Assembly (NCBI GenBank): GCA_036752825.1
Contig: DAIORV010000078.1
Coordinates: forward strand, 1-10,314
Direction: 5' to 3'
DNA length: 10,314 nt
From: UBA5177 sp002413265
GTDB lineage: Bacteria; Chloroflexota; UBA5177
Below, in pieces: positions 1-5,095 of this stretch (position 1 is its first letter; every line of letters starts with the position of its first letter). The position numbers and the translations under genes are program-made. A model generated the notes under the pieces. It was not told where the DNA came from. It saw only the letters and a list, made by a program, of their open reading frames with translations, and did not search any database.

Positions 1-347
1 GTGGCTGGTGTAATCGTAAAGCTCGTCGATGCGCTCTGTGTCGCCGAAGAGGCCGTGATGATATACGTTCCAGGCATCATTGACGGCACGTTGAAGTTCA
101 AGGTGAAGTTCCCGGTGCCGTCAGTCGCCACGGTTGTGAGATAGCTCCCGGCGAAGTAGACATTGACGTTGGTCGTGGCGGCGTAGCCGGCGCCTACCAC
201 CTGTGCTATTGAGCCTGAGGGTCCACTGGTCGGCGTGACGGCGATGGCGGCAGCCGCCAGAGCGGGCTGCTGAGATACACCGAGCGCCAGAAGCAGGGCC
301 ACGGCTACGGCCAGAGAGCGAATGCCGTTGGAAGTGAACCTTCCCAT
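1..347 (-). CDS. Secreted Ig-like (IPT/TIG-type) domain protein, N-terminal part
   Basis: Reading leftward from ATG at 347, 115 codons stay open to the window edge, so the C-terminus is missing. Residues 1-31 look like a Sec signal peptide: R3 and R10, a hydrophobic core LAVAVALLLALGV, then a likely AxA cleavage site (PALA|A, after residue 31). The mature part begins IAVTPTSGPSGS and continues with Gly, Thr, Val and Asn-rich beta-strand sequence (GAGYAATTNVNVYFAG, then DGTGNFTLNFNVP and PGTYIITA). This is the usual look of IPT/TIG or related Ig-like repeats in exported bacterial proteins. A good ribosome site, GAGGAG, lies at 359-354, six bases before the ATG. Role inferred only broadly: exported surface, adhesive or structural protein. 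Export looks certain; the domain family is probable, and the total size and function are unknown. Confidence 0.75.
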   Translation of the reverse strand, partial: MGRFTSNGIRSLAVAVALLLALGVSQQPALAAAAIAVTPTSGPSGSIAQVVGAGYAATTNVNVYFAGSYLTTVATDGTGNFTLNFNVPSMMPGTYIITASSATQSASTSFTITPA

Positions 348-455
348 AGTCTTCTCCTCATCAATCCTGATTGTGTCGATAATCGGCCTCGGAGGGGTCG
401 CGGGTGCTCGCTCGGTTCCTTCTTCCTTTGAGCTAGGTGCGTGTGTCACTTCCCA

Positions 456-483
456 CGAGATGTAGGCCCTGACTACAGTCTCG
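456..483. repeat. Small inverted repeat in the leader of the exported protein
   Basis: Arms CGAGA (456-460) and TCTCG (479-483) pair, and inside them GTAG (462-465) pairs with CTAC (473-476) around a GCCCTGA loop. A 1-versus-2 base internal bulge separates the two short stems. It lies about 110 bases upstream of the ATG at 347, probably within the 5' untranslated leader if the -10 box at 497-492 is used. It could be an operator, an RNA leader hairpin or a copy of a dispersed palindromic element; on the minus strand it reads GTAGTCAGGGC, close to the repeat at 9258-9286. There is no T-tract, so it is not an intrinsic terminator. Confidence 0.45.
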
Positions 484-491
484 ATGGTTCT

Positions 492-497
492 ATCATA
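492..497 (-). promoter_or_regulatory. Possible -10 box for the exported Ig-like protein
   Basis: The minus strand reads TATGAT at 497-492, one base from the TATAAT consensus, in a locally AT-rich patch. No good -35 hexamer stands 16-18 bases upstream. If used, transcription would start near 485 and give a leader of roughly 140 bases containing the hairpin at 456-483. Support is limited to the hexamer and its position. Confidence 0.25.
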
Positions 498-784
498 CGC
501 CGATAAAAGGTAAATTGCATCCGGGTCGACAAGGGCGCACCTTTTTCGATGCCATACGAGTCGTCCACTCTGTTCAACGCTGGGGGGTGCTTGCCCGTGA
601 CAGAAAAAGGCGAACGTTCGCATGTCTTTAGGCGAGTCTTCACCGTCAGCACTATCGTCAATGCATTCGACATCGAGGGTTGGCGATCCACGATACGGCT
701 TTGCCGGTGACCCACCTTTGGATCTTTGGGACATTATCCTGAGTTACGATCGGAAGTAATCCTAAGCTGGGTCAGGTCCGCGCG

Positions 785-1366
785 ATGGGAAACGTCGAAG
801 AAGTTCGCAGTGAGCAGAATCTGCAAGTCTTGGCAGCGCAGTTGCGCGGGGCTGCGATCGAATTGCTGCATGGACGGGTTCTTGACGCCGGCCCCTTAGC
901 AGTCCTTCTGGAAGCCGCAGCGACGGCTCTCCTTGGCCAGGCAGAACGGCGTGTGGATTCCGTACCAGTACCCTTGAGTACGGTTGAGCGTCTGGCGGCG
1001 ATCAAGAAGCGCCACCGACGTGCTTACGAGAGGTGGACGCCGGAGGAGGACGCATCGCTGCGTCAGCAGTTCGCTGCAGGCCGCTCGATTCCGGAACTTG
1101 CCGGGGCCTTTCAGAGGCAGCCTAGCGCCATTGACTCACGAGTACGACGTCTCGTCCTCGAAATCGCAGGGAGAGTAGGCTGCAAACGACATCGGCGGCG
1201 CGAGAGCACTCCCGGGAAGGTTTCGGCGACTGGAACAGTAAGTCCTGCAATAGCCTTCTCCATAGCTGTCCTGCGCTGCACTACATGCTCACTTAGCATT
1301 AGTCGCCTAACCAAGAGGGAATTTTGGCGGACAAGCTGCACAGACCGAGTCGTGAGGAGGTCTTAG
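785..1366 (+). CDS. Small protein with SANT/Myb-like helix-turn-helix motif
   Basis: A predicted 193-residue protein. Residues 80-124 match a SANT/Myb-like helix-turn-helix common in small bacterial proteins: aromatic-rich start AYERWTPEEDASL (W84, EED 87-89), a second helix SIPELAGAF (101-109), then RQPSAIDSRVRRL, which fits the usual pattern of a recognition helix ending in a basic Arg-rich turn. Residues 10-60 are helical and Leu/Ala-rich with no family I recognise. The tail from about 128 on is Arg/Ser/Thr-rich and featureless, and its last 43 bases overlap the next gene, so the original protein may have ended near residue 130 and the tail may reflect a frameshift or an extension. ATG 785 is the first possible start after an in-frame stop at 740-742; its ribosome site is poor. 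Likely DNA-binding; target unknown. Confidence 0.6.
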   Translation: MGNVEEVRSEQNLQVLAAQLRGAAIELLHGRVLDAGPLAVLLEAAATALLGQAERRVDSVPVPLSTVERLAAIKKRHRRAYERWTPEEDASLRQQFAAGRSIPELAGAFQRQPSAIDSRVRRLVLEIAGRVGCKRHRRRESTPGKVSATGTVSPAIAFSIAVLRCTTCSLSISRLTKREFWRTSCTDRVVRRS

Positions 1367-2487
1367 ATCTTCTCTCGGAACTGGTTCGAATCGATTCAGT
1401 GAATCCGTCTCTGGTGCCTGGCGCGGCCGGGGAAGGACAGATCGCGCGCTTCGTCGCCCGTTGGCTCGAGGAAGCAGGCCTTGAGGTGCGGCTGGAGGCG
1501 GTGGCGCCGGGGCGACCAAACGTCGTGGGCCGGGTTCCTGGGAGCGGTGGGGGCCCATCGCTGATCCTCAACGCGCACACGGACACGGTGGGCGCCGTCG
1601 GGGCGAAGCGGCCGTTCGAGCCCATCGTCGAAGGCGACCGGCTCTACGGCAGAGGCTCCTACGACATGAAGGCGGGACTGGCTTCCGTCATGCTGGCGGC
1701 TCGAGGCGTCATGCGGGCCGGATCTTCCGGGGACGTGATCGTCACGGCAGTGATGGATGAGGAATATGCGAGCCTGGGCACGCAGGCAGTGGTCGACTCA
1801 ATCACGGCCGACGCGGCAATCGTCACCGAACCTACCGGACTTCGGATTTGCGCTGCCCACAAGGGGTTTGCCTGGCTGTCTGTTGAAACGCACGGGCGCG
1901 CGGCGCACGGCAGCAAGCCGGAGCTCGGCGTCGACGCGATTAGTCACATGGGGCGTGTCCTGGGACAAGTTGAAGAGCTGGGGCGAGAGCTATCTGGGCG
2001 CGAGCCGCACCGCTTGCTCGGTGCAGGTTCGATCCACGCGTCGCTCATCCAAGGCGGGACCGAGCTGAGCAGCTACCCCGATCGCTGCGTCTGTCAGATC
2101 GAGCGGCGAACCGTGCCCGGCGAGACTGCTGCGTCGGTCGAAGCTGAGATGCGAGTGCGTCTCGATAGTCTGCGGGAAAGGGATCCGACCTTCGCCGCCA
2201 AGCTCGATTTGTACCTGTGGCGAGGTCCGTTCGAAGTTGATCCAAAAGAGACGATCGTTTCGGTACTGCGCGATGCTGCTGTTGAACTGATTGGTCATCC
2301 GGCGGTGGTGTACGGCGACACGCCCTGGATGGATGCAGCGCTGCTGCAATCCGCCGGCATTCCGACCGTAGTGTTCGGTCCAGGGGGAGCCGGCGCCCAC
2401 GCCGCGGTCGAGTATGCATCGATTCGCGAGGTGGCGCTGTGTGCGGAAATCCTGACCCGGACTGCCATGAATTTCTGCGCAGGCTGA
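1324..2487 (+). CDS. M20-family metallohydrolase (ArgE/DapE-type deacylase or peptidase)
   Basis: 387 residues, the usual size for the family. It hydrolyses an amide bond, typically of an N-acylated amino acid or small peptide, using two zinc or cobalt ions in the cytoplasm. The metal and catalytic residues are all present: LNAHTDTVG (H85 ligand, D87), GSYDMKAG (D114 bridging ligand), MDEE (catalytic E146, ligand E147), VTEP (E169) and GAGAHA (H359). The lid or dimerisation domain, about 180-300, holds HGRAAHGSKPELGVDAI with H195. The start is TTG at 1324, preceded by AGAGGGA (1314-1320); an in-frame stop at 1300-1302 excludes a longer protein and no ATG occurs early in the frame. Substrate cannot be read from sequence: ArgE, DapE, carboxypeptidase G2-like and succinyl-diaminopimelate desuccinylases share these motifs. 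The convergent peptide-binding lipoprotein next door makes a role in peptide or amino-acid-conjugate use possible, but this is only inference. Confidence 0.9.
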   Translation: MADKLHRPSREEVLDLLSELVRIDSVNPSLVPGAAGEGQIARFVARWLEEAGLEVRLEAVAPGRPNVVGRVPGSGGGPSLILNAHTDTVGAVGAKRPFEPIVEGDRLYGRGSYDMKAGLASVMLAARGVMRAGSSGDVIVTAVMDEEYASLGTQAVVDSITADAAIVTEPTGLRICAAHKGFAWLSVETHGRAAHGSKPELGVDAISHMGRVLGQVEELGRELSGREPHRLLGAGSIHASLIQGGTELSSYPDRCVCQIERRTVPGETAASVEAEMRVRLDSLRERDPTFAAKLDLYLWRGPFEVDPKETIVSVLRDAAVELIGHPAVVYGDTPWMDAALLQSAGIPTVVFGPGGAGAHAAVEYASIREVALCAEILTRTAMNFCAG

Positions 2488-2504
2488 TCGCCCCGAGAAG
2501 CTCG

Positions 2505-4043
2505 CTAGCGGGAAAAGCCAAGCTTTCCCGGCGAAATGTAGACGGTGCCCAGTGGCGTTAGGGCAACTCCATGCAAACCGTGGCGGACGAGCGCTGTTTG
2601 GGCAGGCTCATCCATAGGAAGCAGCGGAACTCTATCGGCGGCGATAGCGGCGGCTTGCTTGAAAAGTGTTAGACGGCGCGGATCGCGCGGATCATACGAG
2701 TCGGCGAGCGGAATGAGGCGATCGTACGACGTGCCGGCCCATCCAGTGACGTTGTCGGGCGAAGGGCCGAGCTGTGTGTCCAGAAAGTCCTGAGGGTCGG
2801 CATAGTCCGCTCCCCAGCGAACGAAAGCGAGATCGTAGGCGCGCGCGTTCAGCACTCTCTGATAGTTGGAGTTATTGAGCTGCCGGATGGCGATATCGAC
2901 GCCAAGGTACCGCTGCCAGGAGCGGCGCAGCTCGAGAGCAAGGGCGTGCAGAGCGGCGTCGTTCGGGAGAATCAGAGTGACCTGGGGGAAACCATGACCG
3001 TTCGGATAGCGGGCCGCGGCCAGATACCGAGCTGCCGGCTGAGCCGGTTTCCAGAGCGGAGTGCCGACGTCGAACGAGGCCGGAAGGAAGCCATCTGAGG
3101 GGAAAGCCGAGGATTTCATGGCGTGCGTGACGAAGGCCGGCGTCCACACCGCAGCGAAGGCACGCCTCACGTCGGTCCGGCGGAACGGCTTTCGGGTGGT
3201 GTTGAAGGCGAGATAGTCGAGGGCCAGGAGACGGACCCTTTGCAGGCCCGCGGGCTTTGAGGAGACGCTCTGTCCGGGTAGCAGCCCCGAAACCAGGTCG
3301 ATGTCGCCTCGGTTGTAGGCGGCGACGGCGTCGCCGGGAGCATAGAAGCGGAGCGTGATGGATTTCACCGCGGGCTTCGGTCGGAAGTTCGGGTTTGGAA
3401 CCAGGCGCAGGAAGCGGCTATGTCGCCAGGCGCCCACCATGTAGGGACCAAAACCGGCCGCGTGATCCGTCCACGCGTCGCCGTAGCGAGCCATGACGGA
3501 AGGGTCCGGAACGAATGAAGCGGGGAAGGCAAGCTCCGCCAGAAAGTGCGCCGCCGGGTGGACCAGTACGATCTGCACGGTCGAGGGGTTCGGGGAGCTG
3601 ATCTTGGGCACGCCCTTGGCGTTCGTGGCGATGAGCTGTAGGTACGTCGAGCCGGTACTCGAGGAGTTCCCGGAACCGAAGCTGCGAGTCAGCGCGGTTA
3701 CGAAATCGCTCGCGGTTACCAGGTTGCCGCCGGCGAACTTCAGGCCAGTTCGAAGATGAAAGCTGTAGGTTTTCCCGTCGCGAGAGATGGCCCAGCTCTT
3801 GGCGGCATCCGGCTTCACCTGCAGCCTGCCGTCGAGACGAACCAAGCCGCCATAGATAAGCGATGCCACGCTTATCGAGGTGGGGTCGGACACGAGCGTA
3901 GGATCCAGCGTCGGCACGTCCGAGATGCCCGCGACGCCCCACTGGAGCGACGACGGATCGTGGGTGGTGAGGGCCGACGATTGAGCCGAGCTGCAGGCGG
4001 TAAAGGCGAGCAGCAGGACGCACAGGAACGCGGGAGATCGCAT
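2505..4043 (-). CDS. ABC-transporter solute-binding lipoprotein, family 5 (peptide/nickel type)
   Basis: 512 residues from ATG 4043. Residues 1-17 form a lipoprotein signal: hydrophobic AFLCVLLLAFTA followed by C17, then Ser-rich CSSAQSS. The -3 position is Phe rather than the usual Leu, so the lipobox is imperfect. The mature part matches SBP_bac_5: early LDPTLVSDPTSISVASLIYG with GLVRLDG, then KSWAISRDGKTYSFHLRTGL, KFAGG and TASDFVTAL, and in the C-terminal half ARYLAAARYPNGHGFP, AYDLAFVRWGADYADPQ and LPMDEPAQTALVRHGL. Such proteins sit outside the membrane and hand oligopeptides, dipeptides or other ligands to an ABC permease; no permease or ATPase gene is in the window, so it is an orphan here. 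An upstream in-frame GTG at 4076 would add 11 residues before the signal, but a -10 box lies inside that extension, which favours ATG 4043. Confidence 0.9.
   Translation of the reverse strand: MRSPAFLCVLLLAFTACSSAQSSALTTHDPSSLQWGVAGISDVPTLDPTLVSDPTSISVASLIYGGLVRLDGRLQVKPDAAKSWAISRDGKTYSFHLRTGLKFAGGNLVTASDFVTALTRSFGSGNSSSTGSTYLQLIATNAKGVPKISSPNPSTVQIVLVHPAAHFLAELAFPASFVPDPSVMARYGDAWTDHAAGFGPYMVGAWRHSRFLRLVPNPNFRPKPAVKSITLRFYAPGDAVAAYNRGDIDLVSGLLPGQSVSSKPAGLQRVRLLALDYLAFNTTRKPFRRTDVRRAFAAVWTPAFVTHAMKSSAFPSDGFLPASFDVGTPLWKPAQPAARYLAAARYPNGHGFPQVTLILPNDAALHALALELRRSWQRYLGVDIAIRQLNNSNYQRVLNARAYDLAFVRWGADYADPQDFLDTQLGPSPDNVTGWAGTSYDRLIPLADSYDPRDPRRLTLFKQAAAIAADRVPLLPMDEPAQTALVRHGLHGVALTPLGTVYISPGKLGFSR
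2509..2530. terminator. Hairpin between the convergent hydrolase and binding-protein genes
   Basis: CGGGAAAAGC (2509-2518) pairs with GCTTTCCCG (2522-2530) around a CAA loop with one bulged A. It begins 22 bases after the hydrolase stop codon and covers the last codons and stop region of the convergent gene. On the plus side it is not followed by a T-run, so if it ends transcription it does so as a Rho-type or pausing hairpin rather than a classic intrinsic terminator. Part of the pairing is coding sequence of the lipoprotein, so chance is possible. Confidence 0.4.
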
Positions 4044-4051
4044 GGCCGTGC

Positions 4052-4057
4052 ATTGTA
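4052..4057 (-). promoter_or_regulatory. -10 box implying a leaderless mRNA for the binding lipoprotein
   Basis: Minus strand TACAAT (4057-4052) is one base from consensus and ends 8 bases before the ATG at 4043. With transcription starting about 7 bases after the hexamer, the mRNA would begin at or one to two bases before the start codon. The absence of any Shine-Dalgarno sequence before this ATG fits. No consensus -35 element is seen, which is common for such promoters in high-GC terrabacteria. Confidence 0.55.
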
Positions 4058-4061
4058 CAGA

Positions 4062-4078
4062 CTGTGTCGCGAGCACAG
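4062..4078. promoter_or_regulatory. Inverted repeat upstream of the -10 box, possible operator
   Basis: CTGTG (4062-4066) and CACAG (4074-4078) form perfect 5-base arms around a 7-base TCGCGAG spacer. The site starts four bases upstream of the TACAAT box and covers most of the -10/-35 spacer of the lipoprotein gene, a place where a dimeric regulator would act. The spacing does not fit the classic CRP site (TGTGA, six bases, TCACA). No regulator can be assigned. Confidence 0.3.
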
Positions 4079-4135
4079 CATCGCAAACGTCGCCCTGGGC
4101 CGGTGCGGTTCTTGCGGGGGGCGTTGCCTAGCCCG

Positions 4136-4480
4136 CTAGCAACACTCTTTCTCTTCCGGGCTGAGCCAGGTGTCGCCGAAGGTACGAAGCGCCTCGATTA
4201 CAGGAATGGTGGCCATGCCCTTGGGCGTCAGACTGTACTGCACCCGCGGGGGAATCTCTCGAAATGACTCTCGGGTGATGAGGCCCTGGCCTTCCATCTC
4301 TCGCAGGCGGTCGGACAGGGTGCGAGGACTTATGCCGCCGGAGGCGTCTTCCAGCTCGGAAAAGCGTCGGGACCCGCCGGCTAAGTCCCTCAGCAAGACC
4401 AGTGTCCACCTGTCACCCAGGAGGCGTGCTGCGTTGGCTATCGGACAGACCGAAACTTCTCTGGTTTTTACCTGGCTCAT
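4136..4480 (-). CDS. HxlR-family winged-helix transcription regulator, probable thiol sensor
   Basis: 114 residues, full length for the family, from ATG 4480. The N-terminus has the HxlR signature CPIANAARLLGDRWTLVLLRDL (C12, W25), then RRFSELEDASGGISPRTLSDRLREME with the recognition helix at 51-63, and a wing at about 71-85 (ESFREIPPRVQYSLTPKG). These proteins bind DNA as dimers, and several respond to oxidants, quinones or aldehydes through the N-terminal Cys. Here the protein ends in KECC, giving C113 and C114 as possible partners for C12 in an intersubunit disulfide, as described for YodB of Bacillus. It is transcribed divergently from thioredoxin, 154 bases away, so it probably regulates that gene and itself. 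The lipoprotein gene follows 92 bases downstream on the same strand with its own -10 box. The family call is secure; redox sensing is inference. Confidence 0.92.
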   Translation of the reverse strand: MSQVKTREVSVCPIANAARLLGDRWTLVLLRDLAGGSRRFSELEDASGGISPRTLSDRLREMEGQGLITRESFREIPPRVQYSLTPKGMATIPVIEALRTFGDTWLSPEEKECC

Positions 4481-4484
4481 GGTA

Positions 4485-4490
4485 TTTATA
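4485..4490 (-). promoter_or_regulatory. Possible -10 box immediately before the HxlR gene
   Basis: Minus strand TATAAA (4490-4485) ends only four bases before the HxlR ATG and lies inside a small palindrome, GTATAAATAC. If it is the -10 element the mRNA would start at or inside the start codon, which is tighter than usual. A GAGG (4497-4494) 13 bases before the ATG is too far for a good ribosome site. The AT-rich patch stands out from the GC-rich surroundings and could equally be an operator for the regulator itself. Confidence 0.3.
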
Positions 4491-4495
4491 CGCCT

Positions 4496-4519
4496 CGCGC
4501 CACCTGCGCCACAGGCGCG
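4496..4519. repeat. GC-rich inverted repeat upstream of the HxlR gene
   Basis: CGCGCC (4496-4501) and GGCGCG (4514-4519) are perfect 6-base arms around a 12-base spacer. An alternative pairing, CCTG (4503-4506) with CAGG (4512-4515), competes with it. It sits about 15-40 bases before the HxlR ATG, in the -35 region of that gene, and may be an operator or merely a GC-rich coincidence. Confidence 0.3.
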
Positions 4520-4565
4520 CTGGGCGACACGCGCCGCCGAGCTGACCTGTTAGTTTCCCCAATGG

Positions 4566-4578
4566 TAGCACATTGCTA
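4566..4578. promoter_or_regulatory. Inverted repeat over the -35 region of the thioredoxin promoter
   Basis: TAGC (4566-4569) and GCTA (4575-4578) are perfect arms around a 5-base spacer; adding flanking GG and TC gives GGTAGC versus GCTATC, with one mismatch. The right arm lies within the proposed -35 hexamer. A bound dimer here would hinder RNA polymerase. Proposed ligand: the divergent HxlR regulator, by inference from position. Confidence 0.35.
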
Positions 4579-4602
4579 TCCACTTGGTAGTTACTATATA
4601 CT
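4573..4602 (+). promoter_or_regulatory. Candidate promoter of the thioredoxin gene
   Basis: -35 TTGCTA (4573-4578), an 18-base spacer, and -10 TATACT (4597-4602, one base from consensus). Transcription would start near 4609, giving a leader of about 25 bases that still contains the strong AAGGAG site at 4623-4628. The surrounding 4555-4620 is markedly AT-rich compared with the rest of the window, as expected for a promoter. Confidence 0.5.
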
Positions 4603-4611
4603 GTGTAGTGA
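4591..4611. promoter_or_regulatory. Inverted repeat over the -10 region of the thioredoxin promoter, candidate HxlR operator
   Basis: ACTA (4593-4596) and TAGT (4606-4609) are perfect arms around a 9-base spacer, with outer T4591 and A4611 also pairing. The repeat brackets the -10 box and the predicted start point. HxlR proteins of the YodB type bind repeats with TACTA/TAGTA-like arms as far as I recall, so this is the best candidate site for the divergent regulator. The arms are short. Confidence 0.4.
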
Positions 4612-4634
4612 AGCCACATAACAAGGAGTCCTGA

Positions 4635-4976
4635 ATGGCCCATCCCGTTGCAATTTCTGATACGTCGTTCCAGAGCGAGGTAATCGACTCGGACAGACCC
4701 GTACTGGTCGACTTCTGGGCAGAATGGTGCGGTCCCTGCAAAATGATCGCGCCGGTGCTCGAAAACATCGCGTCCGACTATAGCGACTCGCTGAAGATCG
4801 CGAAGCTCGACGTAGACCACAATCCGCAAACTTCGATGAAGTTCGGAGTCATGAGCATCCCAACCTTGCTGCTCTTCAAGAACGGCGAGGTCGTCGAGAA
4901 GTTGATCGGATTTATGCCGAAAGAGCGACTGCTCGGAAAGATCAAGCCGCATCTGACGGTGTCAGCTACCGCCTAA
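4635..4976 (+). CDS. trxA: Thioredoxin
   Basis: 113 residues, normal thioredoxin length, cytoplasmic with no signal peptide. It reduces protein disulfides through the active site WCGPCK (C32 and C35), preceded by the buried acid D26 in VDFWAEW, with the cis-proline loop SIPTLLLF (P76) and the end strand VVEKLIGFMPKERLLGKI. All catalytic and structural hallmarks are intact. The start is fixed by AAGGAG (4623-4628) six bases before ATG 4635. It is a single-gene unit: its own promoter faces the divergent HxlR regulator, and a strong terminator follows 19 bases after the stop. No thioredoxin reductase gene is in the window. Control by the HxlR protein under oxidative or electrophile stress is likely from arrangement but unproven. 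Confidence 0.97.
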   Translation: MAHPVAISDTSFQSEVIDSDRPVLVDFWAEWCGPCKMIAPVLENIASDYSDSLKIAKLDVDHNPQTSMKFGVMSIPTLLLFKNGEVVEKLIGFMPKERLLGKIKPHLTVSATA

Positions 4977-4995
4977 TACCAATTACATAGAAAGT

Positions 4996-5032
4996 CGGCC
5001 CTCTCGCACCGCCGCGAGGGGGCCGGTTTTTC
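4996..5032 (+). terminator. Strong intrinsic terminator of the thioredoxin gene
   Basis: CGGCCCTCTCGC (4996-5007) pairs with GCGAGGGGGCCG (5014-5025) over 12 positions with one G-U pair and a 6-base loop ACCGCC. G and then TTTTTCTATTTTT follow. It lies 19 bases after the thioredoxin stop. An A-rich stretch (AGAAAG) before the left arm gives weaker activity in the other direction, where nothing obvious needs ending. Confidence 0.92.
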
Positions 5033-5095
5033 TATTTTTGAGTCTTAGCCCGTCGGGCGGACCGCCGCGGATTATGGTGAGGCAGGAGATTTGCG

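Larger units (their letters stand above)
348..784. other. Gene-free stretch of about 440 bases
   Basis: No convincing gene lies here. It separates two divergently transcribed genes and should hold both promoters and the leader of the exported protein. Visible items are the ribosome site of the leftward gene, a small hairpin at 456-483 and a possible leftward -10 box at 497-492. An open frame of 80 codons on the minus strand (715-473) resembles no known protein and has no ribosome site that I can see. On the plus side I see no clear promoter before 785. Confidence 0.6.

Noticed and set aside
473..715. Minus-strand open frame of 80 codons upstream of the Ig-like protein
   Set aside because: No family resemblance, no ribosome site, and it occupies the expected promoter and leader region.
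660..720. Minus-strand GGCAAAGCC stretch resembling part of a c-di-GMP-I riboswitch core
   Set aside because: The second conserved block and the closing stems are absent; CGGCAAAGCCG alone is a short chance hairpin.
2045..2521. 158-codon minus-strand frame opposite the M20 hydrolase
   Set aside because: Arg-rich antisense shadow of a clearly conserved gene.
4062..4078. CRP/FNR site before the lipoprotein gene
   Set aside because: CTGTG and CACAG arms are spaced wrongly for TGTGA-6-TCACA; kept only as an unassigned inverted repeat.
3418..4086. 222-codon minus-strand frame in the lipoprotein region
   Set aside because: Shadow of the lipoprotein gene in another frame, with Arg-rich composition and no family motifs.
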